A stretch of DNA of 42,224 bases, from positions 142,880 to 185,103 of the forward strand of contig JAQVXI010000002.1 of the NCBI GenBank assembly GCA_028709215.1. Direction: 5' to 3'. Numbering within the stretch: the first letter of the stretch is position 1; each line of letters starts with the position of its first letter. The DNA is from Bacteroidales bacterium. GTDB lineage: Bacteria > Bacteroidota > Bacteroidia > Bacteroidales > UBA1402. The position numbers and the translations under genes were made by a program. This document shows positions 32,503 to 41,113 of the stretch, piece after piece. Below the pieces are notes generated by a model that did not search any database, had not been told where the DNA came from, and worked only from the letters and a program-made list of their open reading frames with translations.

Positions 32503-34803
32503 ATGATGCGCAGATCCGTTGTTTGGATGGCCTTTTGGATGTTGATCTTGTGTGCATGCAATACCCTGAAGTATGTACCCGAACCGTCTATGCTGTTGAA
32601 AGAGGTTCATGTGGACGCACCAAAATACGTTCCCGGTCGGGAAGAATTAAAAAATTACGTACTTCAGGAACCCAACGAACGCTTTTTGGGCCTGATCAAT
32701 CTGAATTTATTCTGGTACAACCTATCCGGCCCCGATACGACACGCTGGGTCAATCGTACCTTGCGCAACATCGGAGAAGCGCCCGTCTTGTTTGACCCCA
32801 TCCTTGCCGAGCGATCCAGGCAATCCCTTACCCGATACATGCGCAACGAAGGCTACCACAACGCACAAGTGGATACCACCTTGCGTGTCGATAAACGACG
32901 GGTAGAACTTTCTTACAACATCACACCCAACGAACCCTACCGCATCCGTCAATATACCTATCTGGCAAACACCGATTCCATCAGCCGTTGGATTGTAGAC
33001 GGGCTCAATCAAACCTTGATCCGCCCTGAAATGCGATTGAGCAGCCCGGATCTCAACTCCGAACGGGCACGATTGACCCGATACCTCCAGCGCAACGGCT
33101 ATTTTGTGGCCAACAACAACATGTTCGCCTTTGAAGTAGACAGCACCTTGGGCAATCACCGTGCAGACGTGGAACTATTGGTACAACCCAAGCACTACGC
33201 ACGCCACCGCATCCGCAACGTCATCTTTATGCTGGACGTACCCATGTCCTCCTTTGTACGCAACCCCAACAATGCCTCCGACACACAAGACCGGGGCATG
33301 GCCTTTGCTCTGGCCGACTACGATACCCTACGCATCGGATCCTACGAAGTCATTTATCGTGGCAAGCCCTTTGTGTCGCCGGATGCCTTAATGCACAACT
33401 GTCTGATCGAACCCGGTTCGTTTTACGATGTTCAGGATGTCGAGCGAACGTCCAGTCGAATGAATCAACTGGAACTCATGAAATACGTCAACATCCGTTT
33501 TCTGGAACCCTACGCTGAAGATACCACTGCGTTGGTTCGAGCCCTGGATTGCTACGTCGTACTTACGCCCAATCTGAAACAAAACTTTTCGGTCGAAGTG
33601 GAGGGAACCAACACCGCCGGCGACTTGGGCGTGGCCGGAAATGTGGGGTATACCCATTTAAATGTATTTAGAGGCGCAGAAGTCCTGCAACTCAAATTTC
33701 GTGGAGCCTACGAGGCCCTTTCGACCAATTTTATGAGCGATTACACCGAGTTGGGCGGCGAATTGGCCTTGACCTTTCCCGACTTCAAAATGCCCTTTCT
33801 CAAAGAAACCTTCAAACGAAAAGTCGATGCCCGAACCGAAGTGGCCCTTTCGTTTCAGGATATGTCCCGACCCGAATTTAACCGAAAAGTGGCCTCCTCT
33901 TCCGTACGATACAACTGGGGCAGTCCGACCCTGCGTCAAACCATCGATTTGGTCGACCTGAGTTACATCTATATGCCTTGGGTCGATTCCACCTTCCAGG
34001 CAAACTACCTGACCAACAATTCCTATTTAAAATACGCCTACGAAGACCACTTCATCCTGCGTGCCGGCTACAGCTTTTCCTATTCCAGTACCCCGTTGGG
34101 CAGCAACAAACGTTCCTATTACACCCTGCGCGGCTCGTTCGAATCGGCCGGCAATCTCCTAAATGCCCTATACGCAGTGGGCGGGATCGACAAAATAGAC
34201 GGATTCTACAAAATCGGAAAAATCAATTTTGCACAATACCTCAAAGGAGAATTCGAATACGCCTCCAGTCGCGTACTGGACTCCCGTAACCGCATCGCCT
34301 ACCGTGCCGGACTGGGCATCGCGTACCCCTACGGCAACAGTCGGATTCTTCCCTTCGAAAAGCGTTTCTTTTCCGGCGGCGCCAATTCCGTCCGCGGATG
34401 GTCCGTTCGCACCTTGGGTCCCGGTTCCTACAAGCGTCAAAGCCAACGCATTGATTTCATGAACCAGTCTGGTGACATCAAACTGGATTTGGGTGTGGAG
34501 TATCGAAGTGTCCTTTTTTGGAAACTTGAAAGCGCACTGTTTGCCGATATGGGCAATATTTGGACCATACGCAATTACGTAGGGCAGGAAGGAGGTCAGT
34601 TTCAACCCCTTTCTTTCTATGAGGATCTGGCAGCCAGTGTCGGCTTGGGGCTGCGCGCCAACTTTGATTTTTTCCTGCTTCGACTCGATATGGGCATGAA
34701 AATGCACGACCCGTCCAAAATCGGTTTGGAGCGTTGGCGCTTCCGCAACCCCAAACGCAGCGAAGACTTTGCCGTGCATTTTGCCATCGGATATCCGTTC
34801 TAA
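32503..34803 (+). CDS. Omp85-family outer membrane protein (BamA/TamA-like), lipoprotein signal
   Basis: This 766-residue protein has an N-terminal signal ending LCAC (Cys19, a lipobox), then POTRA-like repeats to about residue 380, then a beta-barrel ending in the typical terminal Phe (GYPF). The barrel loop 6 signature VRGW is at about 630-633, in the segment GGANSVRGW. Proteins of this family assemble or translocate outer membrane proteins. It is the lipidated, TamA-like version often seen beside a SpoU methyltransferase in Bacteroidota, not the principal BamA, which usually lies near skp; that distinction is inference. The start is the ATG at 32503 (a second ATG follows directly). The antiporter gene follows after 13 bases. 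Confidence 0.9.
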   Translation: MMRRSVVWMAFWMLILCACNTLKYVPEPSMLLKEVHVDAPKYVPGREELKNYVLQEPNERFLGLINLNLFWYNLSGPDTTRWVNRTLRNIGEAPVLFDPILAERSRQSLTRYMRNEGYHNAQVDTTLRVDKRRVELSYNITPNEPYRIRQYTYLANTDSISRWIVDGLNQTLIRPEMRLSSPDLNSERARLTRYLQRNGYFVANNNMFAFEVDSTLGNHRADVELLVQPKHYARHRIRNVIFMLDVPMSSFVRNPNNASDTQDRGMAFALADYDTLRIGSYEVIYRGKPFVSPDALMHNCLIEPGSFYDVQDVERTSSRMNQLELMKYVNIRFLEPYAEDTTALVRALDCYVVLTPNLKQNFSVEVEGTNTAGDLGVAGNVGYTHLNVFRGAEVLQLKFRGAYEALSTNFMSDYTELGGELALTFPDFKMPFLKETFKRKVDARTEVALSFQDMSRPEFNRKVASSSVRYNWGSPTLRQTIDLVDLSYIYMPWVDSTFQANYLTNNSYLKYAYEDHFILRAGYSFSYSSTPLGSNKRSYYTLRGSFESAGNLLNALYAVGGIDKIDGFYKIGKINFAQYLKGEFEYASSRVLDSRNRIAYRAGLGIAYPYGNSRILPFEKRFFSGGANSVRGWSVRTLGPGSYKRQSQRIDFMNQSGDIKLDLGVEYRSVLFWKLESALFADMGNIWTIRNYVGQEGGQFQPLSFYEDLAASVGLGLRANFDFFLLRLDMGMKMHDPSKIGLERWRFRNPKRSEDFAVHFAIGYPF

Positions 34804-34816
34804 AATACTTGAAACG

Positions 34817-35989
34817 ATGTTGACCAGTATCGCATTGCTTTTTTTGGTAGGTTTGTTGCTCTCGTACGTGTTTCAACGGCTGCATTTGCCCTCATTGTTG
34901 GGCTATTTGCTGACCGGCATTCTGTTGGGGCCTTACGTGCTTGACTGGCTGCATACGGACTTGCTCAACATCTCCGTCGATTTGAGGCGCATTGCCCTGG
35001 TGCTTATCCTGATGCGTGCCGGTTTGGCCCTCAATATTCAGGAGCTTAAACAAGTCGGACGCCCGGCCCTGTTGATGAGTTTCATCCCCGCCAGTTTGGA
35101 AATTGCCGGAGTGATGCTGTTGGCGCCCCGATTGCTCGGAGTCAGTCTGTTGGATGCCGCCATCATGGGCGCCGTCATTGCTGCCGTATCGCCCGCCGTC
35201 ATCGTCCCGAAAATGCTGCATTTGCTTGAAAACAAAATCGGCACACGCAAAAGCATCCCACAAATGATCATGGCCGCCGGCTCCGTCGACGACGTCTACG
35301 TCATCGTCCTATTTTCCGCATTTACCTCCATGGCCACCGGTGGGGATGTCTCCCTGGGACGCATTGCCGAAGTTCCGGTATCCATTGTCAGCGGTCTGTT
35401 GCTGGGCATCGCCGTTGGAGCAGCACTGGTGTTTTATTTTCGGCATTTCCATATGCGTGATTCGGTCAAACTGATCCTCCTGATGAGTGCTGCCTTCCTG
35501 TTTCTCGCCCTGGAAAACCAACTCAAAGACCTCTTTCCCGTTGCCGGATTGCTGGCCGTCATGTCCATGGGCGCCACCGTCCTGGCCCTGTATCCCGTCC
35601 TTGCCAAACGCCTTTCACCCAAATTCTCCAAACTCTGGGTCGCCGCTGAAGTATTGCTGTTTGTCCTTGTCGGTGCCACCGTCGACCTTTCCTTTGCCGT
35701 ACAAGCCGGTTTCGGTCCCCTATGGCTTATTCTTGGCGTACTCGTATTTCGAATGCTCGGTGTAGTGCTGAGTCTGCTTTTCACCCAACTCAACGCACGC
35801 GAACGCCTGTTTTGCGCCTTGGCCTACATCCCCAAAGCAACGGTACAGGCAGCCATCGGATCCCTGCCTTTATCCATGGGTTTGGCCTGCGGCAACATCG
35901 TACTGACCGTTGCCGTATTATCCATCCTGATCACCGCCCCCCTCGGCGCGTTTGCCATCGAACAGACCTACAAGCGCCTGCTGGACTAA
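34817..35989 (+). CDS. Cation/proton antiporter (CPA family, NhaP/KefB-like)
   Basis: This 390-residue protein has about twelve transmembrane segments and monovalent cation/proton antiporter sequence: LHLPSLLGYLLTGILLGP near the start, MRAGLALNI, AVSPAVIVPKML and SVDDVYVIVLF (about 155-165), the last carrying a DD pair as in the ion-binding site of these antiporters. The substrate (Na+, K+ or Li+) cannot be told. The ATG at 34817 lies 13 bases behind the Omp85 gene stop; a longer frame from 34769 overlaps that gene and is not supported. It probably shares the Omp85 transcript. Confidence 0.9.
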   Translation: MLTSIALLFLVGLLLSYVFQRLHLPSLLGYLLTGILLGPYVLDWLHTDLLNISVDLRRIALVLILMRAGLALNIQELKQVGRPALLMSFIPASLEIAGVMLLAPRLLGVSLLDAAIMGAVIAAVSPAVIVPKMLHLLENKIGTRKSIPQMIMAAGSVDDVYVIVLFSAFTSMATGGDVSLGRIAEVPVSIVSGLLLGIAVGAALVFYFRHFHMRDSVKLILLMSAAFLFLALENQLKDLFPVAGLLAVMSMGATVLALYPVLAKRLSPKFSKLWVAAEVLLFVLVGATVDLSFAVQAGFGPLWLILGVLVFRMLGVVLSLLFTQLNARERLFCALAYIPKATVQAAIGSLPLSMGLACGNIVLTVAVLSILITAPLGAFAIEQTYKRLLD

Positions 35990-36035
35990 GAATGTAACCA
36001 ATGCTGTCGATTAGGATACACAATTCGTTTTTCGC

Positions 36036-36066
36036 TTGTACATCCTCGACAAACTTCGTAGTATTG
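36036..36066 (+). promoter_or_regulatory. Possible promoter for the GH115 gene
   Basis: TTG at 36036-36038, then 20 bases, then TAGTATTG at 36059-36066, one base off TANNTTTG. The predicted start lies about 26 bases before the ATG at 36097. Weak, but nothing better is present in the 107-base gap. Confidence 0.35.
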
Positions 36067-36096
36067 TGTGTTAAACCCGTATACTACTGAAAACGT

Positions 36097-38604
36097 ATGA
36101 AAAAAACGTCGATCCTCCACCTCGTGACCCTCGCTCTTTTTTGGGCCTTTTCCAGCGTCAGCTTTGCTGCCAATCCGTTCATCACCTTCCAAAAGCAGGC
36201 CGAAACACTGCCTCTTTTTGAGCCCGGAACCATCCCCGTCATCTACTGTGCCCCCGACGTTGATCCCGGCATCCTGCGCGCCGTCAACGATCTGAAACTC
36301 GACTTCCAACGGGTCACCGGCGTAGCCCCCCAAGTGATACATTCCTTGGACAACGCAAAGGCTCCTCTCATCCTCATCGATCCGCAAACCGCTCAATCCA
36401 AGTGGATCGATAAAAACCGACTCAAAAACAAACGTGAACAATACATCCTTCAAAACATAGCCAACCCGGTCAAAGGCGTTTCGGAAGCCCTGCTTATCGC
36501 CGGCAGCGACAAACGTGGCACCATCTACGGCATCTACGAATTGTCTCAACAAATCGGCGTATCTCCTTGGTACTATTGGGCCGACGTGCCCGTCGTAAAG
36601 CAAGAACGCCTCTATTTTTCAAAAGGGAGCTACACCGATGGCGAACCGGCCGTCGAATACCGCGGCATCTTCCTGAACGACGAGGCACCCGCATTGAGCG
36701 GATGGTCCGGCGCCACCTTTGGCGGATTTAACGCCAAGTTCTACGAAAAGGTCTTCGAACTGTTGCTGCGTCTCAAAGCCAATTACATGTGGCCGGCCAT
36801 GTGGGGCAGTGCCTTCTACGACGACGATGCTGCCAGCGGCCCCTTGGCCAACGAAATGGGCATCGTTATGGGTACCTCACACCACGAACCCATGGCCATG
36901 GCGCAGACCGATTGGCATCGCTACGTACAACGCAACAACGTGTCCAATGTATGGGATTATACCAAAAATGCCCAGACCCTGCAAGATTCGTGGGCGTTCG
37001 GAATGAAGCGTGCCAAAGATTGGGAAAAAATCGTAACCGTGGGCATGCGTGGCGACGGTGACGAAGCCATGGGCGAAGGCACCAACATCGAACTGCTTGA
37101 AACCATTGTAAAAGACCAACGCACGATCATTGAAAAAGTGACGGGTCAAAAAGCCGATAAAACACCCCAAGTCTGGGCGCTGTACAAAGAAGTACAGGAC
37201 TACTACGACCACGGTATGCGGGTGCCCGACGACGTGATTCTGCTTTTCTGTGACGACAACTGGGGCAACGTACGAAAACTGCCCGACGTCCAACAAAAAA
37301 AGCACAAAGGTGGCTATGGCATCTATTACCATTTTGATTACGTCGGCGCACCGCGCAACTCCAAGTGGATCAACATCAATCCCATCCAACGCATTTGGGA
37401 ACAAATGAATCTGAGTTATGCGCACGGCGTCGACCGCATTTGGGTCGTCAACGTCGGCGACTTGAAGCCCATGGAATACCCCATCAGCTTCTTTCTGGAT
37501 ATGGCCTGGAATCCCGATCAATTCAATGCACAAAATCTCCTGGATCACACCGTACGTTGGGCAACTCAGCAGTTTGGACCCACACATGCCGTCGAGATTG
37601 CGCGCCTGATTGACAGCTATGCCAAATACAATCGTCGGGTGACCCCCGAAATGCTGAACGATCGGACGTATTCACTGGAGCATTACAACGAGTTTGAACG
37701 GGTGCTGCACGAATACCGTGCACTGGCACTGGATGCCCAACGTTTGTATCGACAACTGCCCGCCAGTCAAAAAGATGCCTACTACCAATTGGTGTTGTAT
37801 CCCATTGATGCCTGCTGCAATCTCTATGAAATGTATTATGCCGTGGCCAAAAACAAAGCGCTGGTCGCACGCAAGGATCGGATGGCCAATGTCTACGCCG
37901 ACCAGGTTGTGGCCTGCTTCAAACGCGATTCTGCCCTGCAGCACGAATACAACCACGTCATCGCCGACGGCAAATGGGCGCACATGATGGACCAGGTACG
38001 CATCGGTTACCGGAGCTGGAACAATCCCAGAACCAACATCATGCCAACGGTTACCTACCTGACCGATGCCGATGTTCAGTCAGAGAAAACCTTTGTGGAA
38101 GCCAATGGCTACGTCTCCATCGAAGCCGAAAACTTTGCCCGCAAACAGGACAGCGAACGCATTCGCTGGGAGGTTATCCCCAATTTTGGCAAAACCCGCT
38201 CGGGACTGACGACCTTCCCGCAAAACGCCTATCCGGCCGCGGATGAGTCGGTATACGTAGAATACGATGTGGACCTATCGTCCACCGGTGACGTTGAAGT
38301 ACAATTGTTGCTGGCACCGACCCTCAACTACAACGAAAACAAAGGTCTCCGCTATGCCATCTCCTTTGACGATCAGGAACCACAGGTAGTCAATTTCAAC
38401 GGGCACTATCGGGGTGAATTGGGTCGCTGGCAGAGTGAACACATTATTCGTTCCACCACCAAGCATCGTTTGAATGCATCCGGCAAGCATCGCCTGCGTT
38501 TCCGAGTCATGGAGCCGGGTATTGTTTTGCAAAAGGTTTTGATCAACACGGGTGGTTTGAAGCCGAGTTATTTGGGTGCTCCGGAGAGTGCGGTTTCGTT
38601 TTAA
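36097..38604 (+). CDS. GH115 alpha-glucuronidase (xylan side-chain removal), secreted
   Basis: This 835-residue enzyme has a signal peptide (residues 1-25, ending SVSFAA) and the GH115 pattern: an N-terminal domain to about 170 (LIAGSDKRGTIYGIYELS, PWYYWADVP), a barrel with MGTSHHEPMAMAQ near 252-264, GMRGDGDEAMG and DNWGNVRKLPD, then helical and C-terminal domains with GYVSIEAENFARK. GH115 enzymes remove (4-O-methyl)glucuronic acid from xylan. Unlike usual polysaccharide-utilisation loci, there is no SusC/SusD pair or other xylanase gene nearby, so it stands alone between an antiporter and a nucleosidase. The start is the ATG at 36097. A tandem hairpin repeat begins 5 bases after its stop. 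Confidence 0.94.
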   Translation: MKKTSILHLVTLALFWAFSSVSFAANPFITFQKQAETLPLFEPGTIPVIYCAPDVDPGILRAVNDLKLDFQRVTGVAPQVIHSLDNAKAPLILIDPQTAQSKWIDKNRLKNKREQYILQNIANPVKGVSEALLIAGSDKRGTIYGIYELSQQIGVSPWYYWADVPVVKQERLYFSKGSYTDGEPAVEYRGIFLNDEAPALSGWSGATFGGFNAKFYEKVFELLLRLKANYMWPAMWGSAFYDDDAASGPLANEMGIVMGTSHHEPMAMAQTDWHRYVQRNNVSNVWDYTKNAQTLQDSWAFGMKRAKDWEKIVTVGMRGDGDEAMGEGTNIELLETIVKDQRTIIEKVTGQKADKTPQVWALYKEVQDYYDHGMRVPDDVILLFCDDNWGNVRKLPDVQQKKHKGGYGIYYHFDYVGAPRNSKWININPIQRIWEQMNLSYAHGVDRIWVVNVGDLKPMEYPISFFLDMAWNPDQFNAQNLLDHTVRWATQQFGPTHAVEIARLIDSYAKYNRRVTPEMLNDRTYSLEHYNEFERVLHEYRALALDAQRLYRQLPASQKDAYYQLVLYPIDACCNLYEMYYAVAKNKALVARKDRMANVYADQVVACFKRDSALQHEYNHVIADGKWAHMMDQVRIGYRSWNNPRTNIMPTVTYLTDADVQSEKTFVEANGYVSIEAENFARKQDSERIRWEVIPNFGKTRSGLTTFPQNAYPAADESVYVEYDVDLSSTGDVEVQLLLAPTLNYNENKGLRYAISFDDQEPQVVNFNGHYRGELGRWQSEHIIRSTTKHRLNASGKHRLRFRVMEPGIVLQKVLINTGGLKPSYLGAPESAVSF

Positions 38605-38608
38605 AGCC

Positions 38609-38662
38609 TGTGGCGGCTGCGCCGCATGTGTACGCTGCGCGTAATGTGGCGGCTGCGATAAA
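38609..38662. repeat. Three tandem 18-bp units with hairpins, arms co-varying
   Basis: Each 18-base unit is TGTG, a 5-base arm, TGC, a 5-base arm, A. Unit 1 (38609-38626) has GCGGC/GCCGC, unit 2 (38627-38644) has TACGC/GCGTA, and unit 3 (38645-38662) has GCGGC but a decayed second arm. Arms change together, so the stem is kept. It lies between the GH115 stop and the nucleosidase promoter element. Confidence 0.88.
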
Positions 38663-38672
38663 AAAAGATCCC

Positions 38673-38680
38673 TATCTTTG
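38673..38680 (+). promoter_or_regulatory. Promoter for the nucleosidase gene, nearly leaderless
   Basis: TATCTTTG followed by CA ends at 38680 and the ATG is at 38686, the same geometry as the FtsB-like gene. The -33 region falls in the hairpin repeat and has no TTTG. Confidence 0.58.
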
Positions 38681-38685
38681 CAGCG

Positions 38686-39282
38686 ATGAAGACAAGAAAC
38701 GTATTGATCACGTATGCTGTAGAACAAGAGTATACAGCGTTGCAGGCACATGGACACTCCGTGACGTACCTTCAAACGGGTATCGGTAAGACCCAATCGG
38801 CGCATGCGCTGACGAAGCGCATTCTGGAAGCCCGGCCGGATTTGGTCCTGAATATCGGTACGGCAGGAACGCATGCACATGCGGTTGGTGATATTTTTGT
38901 TGCCAACCGTTTTGTTGATAGGGATTTCCAGGCGATTCATCTGCAGGGTTTGCCCTTTGAGATCGAAGGCTTGCTTTTTTTTGAAGCCCTTCCGCGACTG
39001 AAGACATGGATTGACCACTACGAAAGGCAGGGCCTTTGCAGTACCGGGGATTCCTTTGTCACACAGGCTTCCTCTCATTACGGGGATGTAGTCGACATGG
39101 AGGCCTATGCACAAGCCTATGTCTGCAGAGACTTTGCGATCCCCTTCTTTTCCGTCAAATACGTAACGGACGTGATCGGTCAAAATTCGGTCCAACACTG
39201 GGAGAGCAAATTGGCCGATGCACGCAAGGGATTGGGTGCGTGGTTTGAAGCCAACCGACTGTTGGCTCAAATCGCGGAATAA
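38686..39282 (+). CDS. MTA/SAH nucleosidase-like protein (PNP/UDP phosphorylase superfamily)
   Basis: This 198-residue protein is related to methylthioadenosine/S-adenosylhomocysteine nucleosidase, which cleaves adenine from by-products of SAM metabolism. Residues aligning with the catalytic set of E. coli MTAN are visible: Glu13 in VEQEY, the DMEA motif with Glu139, and Asp162 in KYVTD. The NIGTAG (56-61) and STGDSF (119-124) segments are also typical. It is shorter than MTAN (about 230), as are other Bacteroidota nucleosidases. The start is the ATG at 38686, 6 bases after the -7 element. The gene is followed by the low-GC accessory stretch. Confidence 0.87.
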   Translation: MKTRNVLITYAVEQEYTALQAHGHSVTYLQTGIGKTQSAHALTKRILEARPDLVLNIGTAGTHAHAVGDIFVANRFVDRDFQAIHLQGLPFEIEGLLFFEALPRLKTWIDHYERQGLCSTGDSFVTQASSHYGDVVDMEAYAQAYVCRDFAIPFFSVKYVTDVIGQNSVQHWESKLADARKGLGAWFEANRLLAQIAE

Positions 39283-39387
39283 AAGTAGCGTTTGTGCGTG
39301 TCTTTGACGGGAAATCGCCCCGCAATCTGTAACTTTTCATTCCGCAAATCGTTGTGCGTCAGATTAAAAAATAAATGATAACATAAA

Positions 39388-39576
39388 ATGAATATGAAAC
39401 GATTACAAATTACAAGCATGATTATCCTTATTATAGGAATCATCTGTATTTTATTGTGGCGATTTGTTCTGTCTGAACCATCAGACTGGCTTCTACGTAT
39501 TCCTGGTTTGTTTGTTCTAATATCCATTTTCACTTTTGTATTTAGTCGTGTTCGACTTAATGGGATTGAAAAATAA
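39388..39576 (+). CDS. Small two-helix membrane protein
   Basis: This 62-residue protein has two hydrophobic segments (about 8-27 and 36-52) separated by LSEPSDWLLRIPG, and a charged C-terminus. A tryptophan- and arginine-containing turn between two helices is common in short Bacteroidota membrane proteins, but I recognise no named family. Starts at 39388 and 39394 are both possible. It stands alone between the nucleosidase and a gene-free stretch, and the composition is already AT-rich. It is a plausible gene rather than a certain one. Confidence 0.55.
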   Translation: MNMKRLQITSMIILIIGIICILLWRFVLSEPSDWLLRIPGLFVLISIFTFVFSRVRLNGIEK

Positions 39577-39885
39577 AAAAGCGCCGAAAAGTCTTGTTGA
39601 ATGAAATGTTAAGCAATAATTGCATTGCGGAAGCTTATAACTACAGTGGATTGAAAAGCATAACTCAAAGAGAAAAAGGGAATCATTGATGTAAATCCCG
39701 TTAGCGGTCAGGCTAATAGATACCCGTAACAGAATGGAATACTTCGTTAAAGACGAGAAGCTTTAATTGAACGTATCAACCGAAAAACTCTTGAAAGAAT
39801 GATCTAAGATTGACCACGCAATTTTGCAAACCAACCGTTTGCTGTAATGATGTCTATCCTTCGCAATATTTTTATTGCATTACTG
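39577..39885. other. Gene-free stretch, possibly decayed coding DNA
   Basis: No open frame of reasonable length exists on either strand. Short peptide-like runs (for example EYFVKDEKL and ALIERINRKT) appear in different frames with stops between them, which could be a decayed gene, but I cannot identify it. No integrase or transposase remnant is recognisable. Confidence 0.4.
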
Positions 39886-39914
39886 TTGCCATGTTATAGA
39901 AATGAGTATATTTG
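39886..39914 (+). promoter_or_regulatory. Candidate promoter reading into the cassette region
   Basis: TTG at 39886-39888, 18 bases, then TATATTTG at 39907-39914, a full match to the -7 element. The transcript would start near 39918, just before the first palindrome, and could run into the DUF4160 gene. Confidence 0.55.
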
Positions 39915-39927
39915 ACTGCTAATACAC

Positions 39928-40034
39928 TGATAAACACAAACAGCACGTCCCAACAAGACGCCTGGAAAGTAGATATAAACCCAATGGGTTTTATTTAAAT
40001 AAAACGTAATGGGTTTAGTTGGGTGTTATGCGGC
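39928..40034 (+). repeat. attC-like palindrome A (degenerate left arm)
   Basis: The right end GTTATGCGGC (40025-40034) is the same kind of core as in palindromes B and C. The left arm around 39928-39943 pairs only partly with 40014-40030. In between lie AAACCCA/TGGGTTT pairs and a perfect 16-base palindrome TTTTATTTAAATAAAA at 39989-40004. I read it as the left border of the first module. Confidence 0.45.
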
Positions 40035-40085
40035 ATTGTAACAAATCAATCAGTCACACATCTTAAATCTAAGAATACTGCACTC

Positions 40086-40436
40086 ATGAAACTAGATATT
40101 ATGGAAAGGATAGTGTCAGACCTTCTATCCTATTATTTAGGTTTGGATGAGATTTCACTAGAAAAGCATTTAAATGCAGTAAATCTTGCGACAAAGGAGC
40201 GTGTTAAGGTAATTGACGATTTAGAAGTTGTTATTTATTCGAATGACCATAACCCACCACATTTTCATGTTAAATCAAGAGACATGAAAATAAATGCGAA
40301 ATTTTCAATTGAGAATTGCGAATTACTGAGTGGCGAAATTAGCTCGAAAAATCTAAAAAAGATAAATGCGTTTTATCGAAGTCCAAAAGGGCAATTGGTC
40401 ATGGAGAAAATTTGGAATAAGAGAATTCAAAACTAA
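40086..40436 (+). CDS. DUF4160 domain protein
   Basis: This 116-residue protein has the DUF4160 core in its second half: HNPPHFHVKS (55-64), a short strand, ENCELLSGEISSKNLKKI and a final helix ending in IWNKR. The family is small, of unknown function, and often lies in toxin-antitoxin-like or mobile contexts. The N-terminal 50 residues look helical and may be a separate segment. I start it at the ATG at 40086 because it lies closest to the conserved part; the frame is open to 40023, inside the palindrome border, without a good start. The unknown gene at 40451 follows after 14 bases, so both are in the same module. Base composition is AT-richer than in the core genes. Confidence 0.75.
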   Translation: MKLDIMERIVSDLLSYYLGLDEISLEKHLNAVNLATKERVKVIDDLEVVIYSNDHNPPHFHVKSRDMKINAKFSIENCELLSGEISSKNLKKINAFYRSPKGQLVMEKIWNKRIQN

Positions 40437-40450
40437 CCCATCAAATTAAC

Positions 40451-41104
40451 ATGATAAAAACTGATATAGAGAAAATTGTAAATAAGTATAAGAGTCATTC
40501 CAACCCTGACGACCGCTATACTTCGTTTGACTATTGTTACAATTACTTTCGCAAAACAAATGACCTTACTCAAGACATTGAAAAAAGTTGTTTGGCTCTA
40601 GGATTTTACTTGGCAAGTTGGGGAATGTTTAGAGGGTCAAGCTTTTTGCTCCAAAAAAGTGTGAAACATTTTGAGGGGACAATTCGCTACATTGCAACAT
40701 TAGATAAATCTATATGGGAAATTGACGTAGACAGTTATGACGAAAAAAATATTCAGACAATAATCAAAACTTACTGCGATATCAAGTTTAATTTAATTAA
40801 TAAAGACAACTCAGATTTGATATTAATAACCAAAATTCTACTTGGTGTTTTTGGATTCATTCCAGCATTTGACAATAACTTCTGCGATTCCTTCAGAACG
40901 ATTTATAGTGGACAATGTGGTTTTAGAAAAGTAAACGAAAAATCATTAGCATTCATAAGAAGATTTTACGAATCAAATAAAACGACAATCGATAAGTTAT
41001 CATCTGAAACTTTTACAACGGATTTTATGACTGGTCAAAAGACAACTCTACATTATCCGAAATCAAAAATTATTGACATGTATGGGTTCACCTCTAGAAA
41101 ATAA
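40451..41104 (+). CDS. Unknown protein, module 1 cargo
   Basis: This 217-residue protein has no signal peptide or membrane segment that I trust. Distinct parts are SNPDDRYTSFDYCYNYF (17-33), LGFYLASWGMFRGSSFLLQKS (51-71) and ILLGVFGFIPAFDNNF. I have the impression that this sequence type occurs as a scattered gene in unrelated bacteria, which would fit mobile cargo, but I cannot name a family. It follows the DUF4160 gene by 14 bases and ends 9 bases before palindrome B. No start other than the ATG at 40451 is needed. Confidence 0.75.
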   Translation: MIKTDIEKIVNKYKSHSNPDDRYTSFDYCYNYFRKTNDLTQDIEKSCLALGFYLASWGMFRGSSFLLQKSVKHFEGTIRYIATLDKSIWEIDVDSYDEKNIQTIIKTYCDIKFNLINKDNSDLILITKILLGVFGFIPAFDNNFCDSFRTIYSGQCGFRKVNEKSLAFIRRFYESNKTTIDKLSSETFTTDFMTGQKTTLHYPKSKIIDMYGFTSRK

Positions 41105-41113
41105 AAACAACGA

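Noticed and set aside
38275-39270. 331-codon open frame on the minus strand
   Set aside because: It spans the end of GH115 and the whole nucleosidase gene, both well supported on the plus strand; its sequence is low in family features.
39989-40004. Perfect palindrome TTTTATTTAAATAAAA as operator or terminator
   Set aside because: It is pure A/T within an AT-rich stretch and lies inside palindrome A; low-complexity symmetry is expected there.
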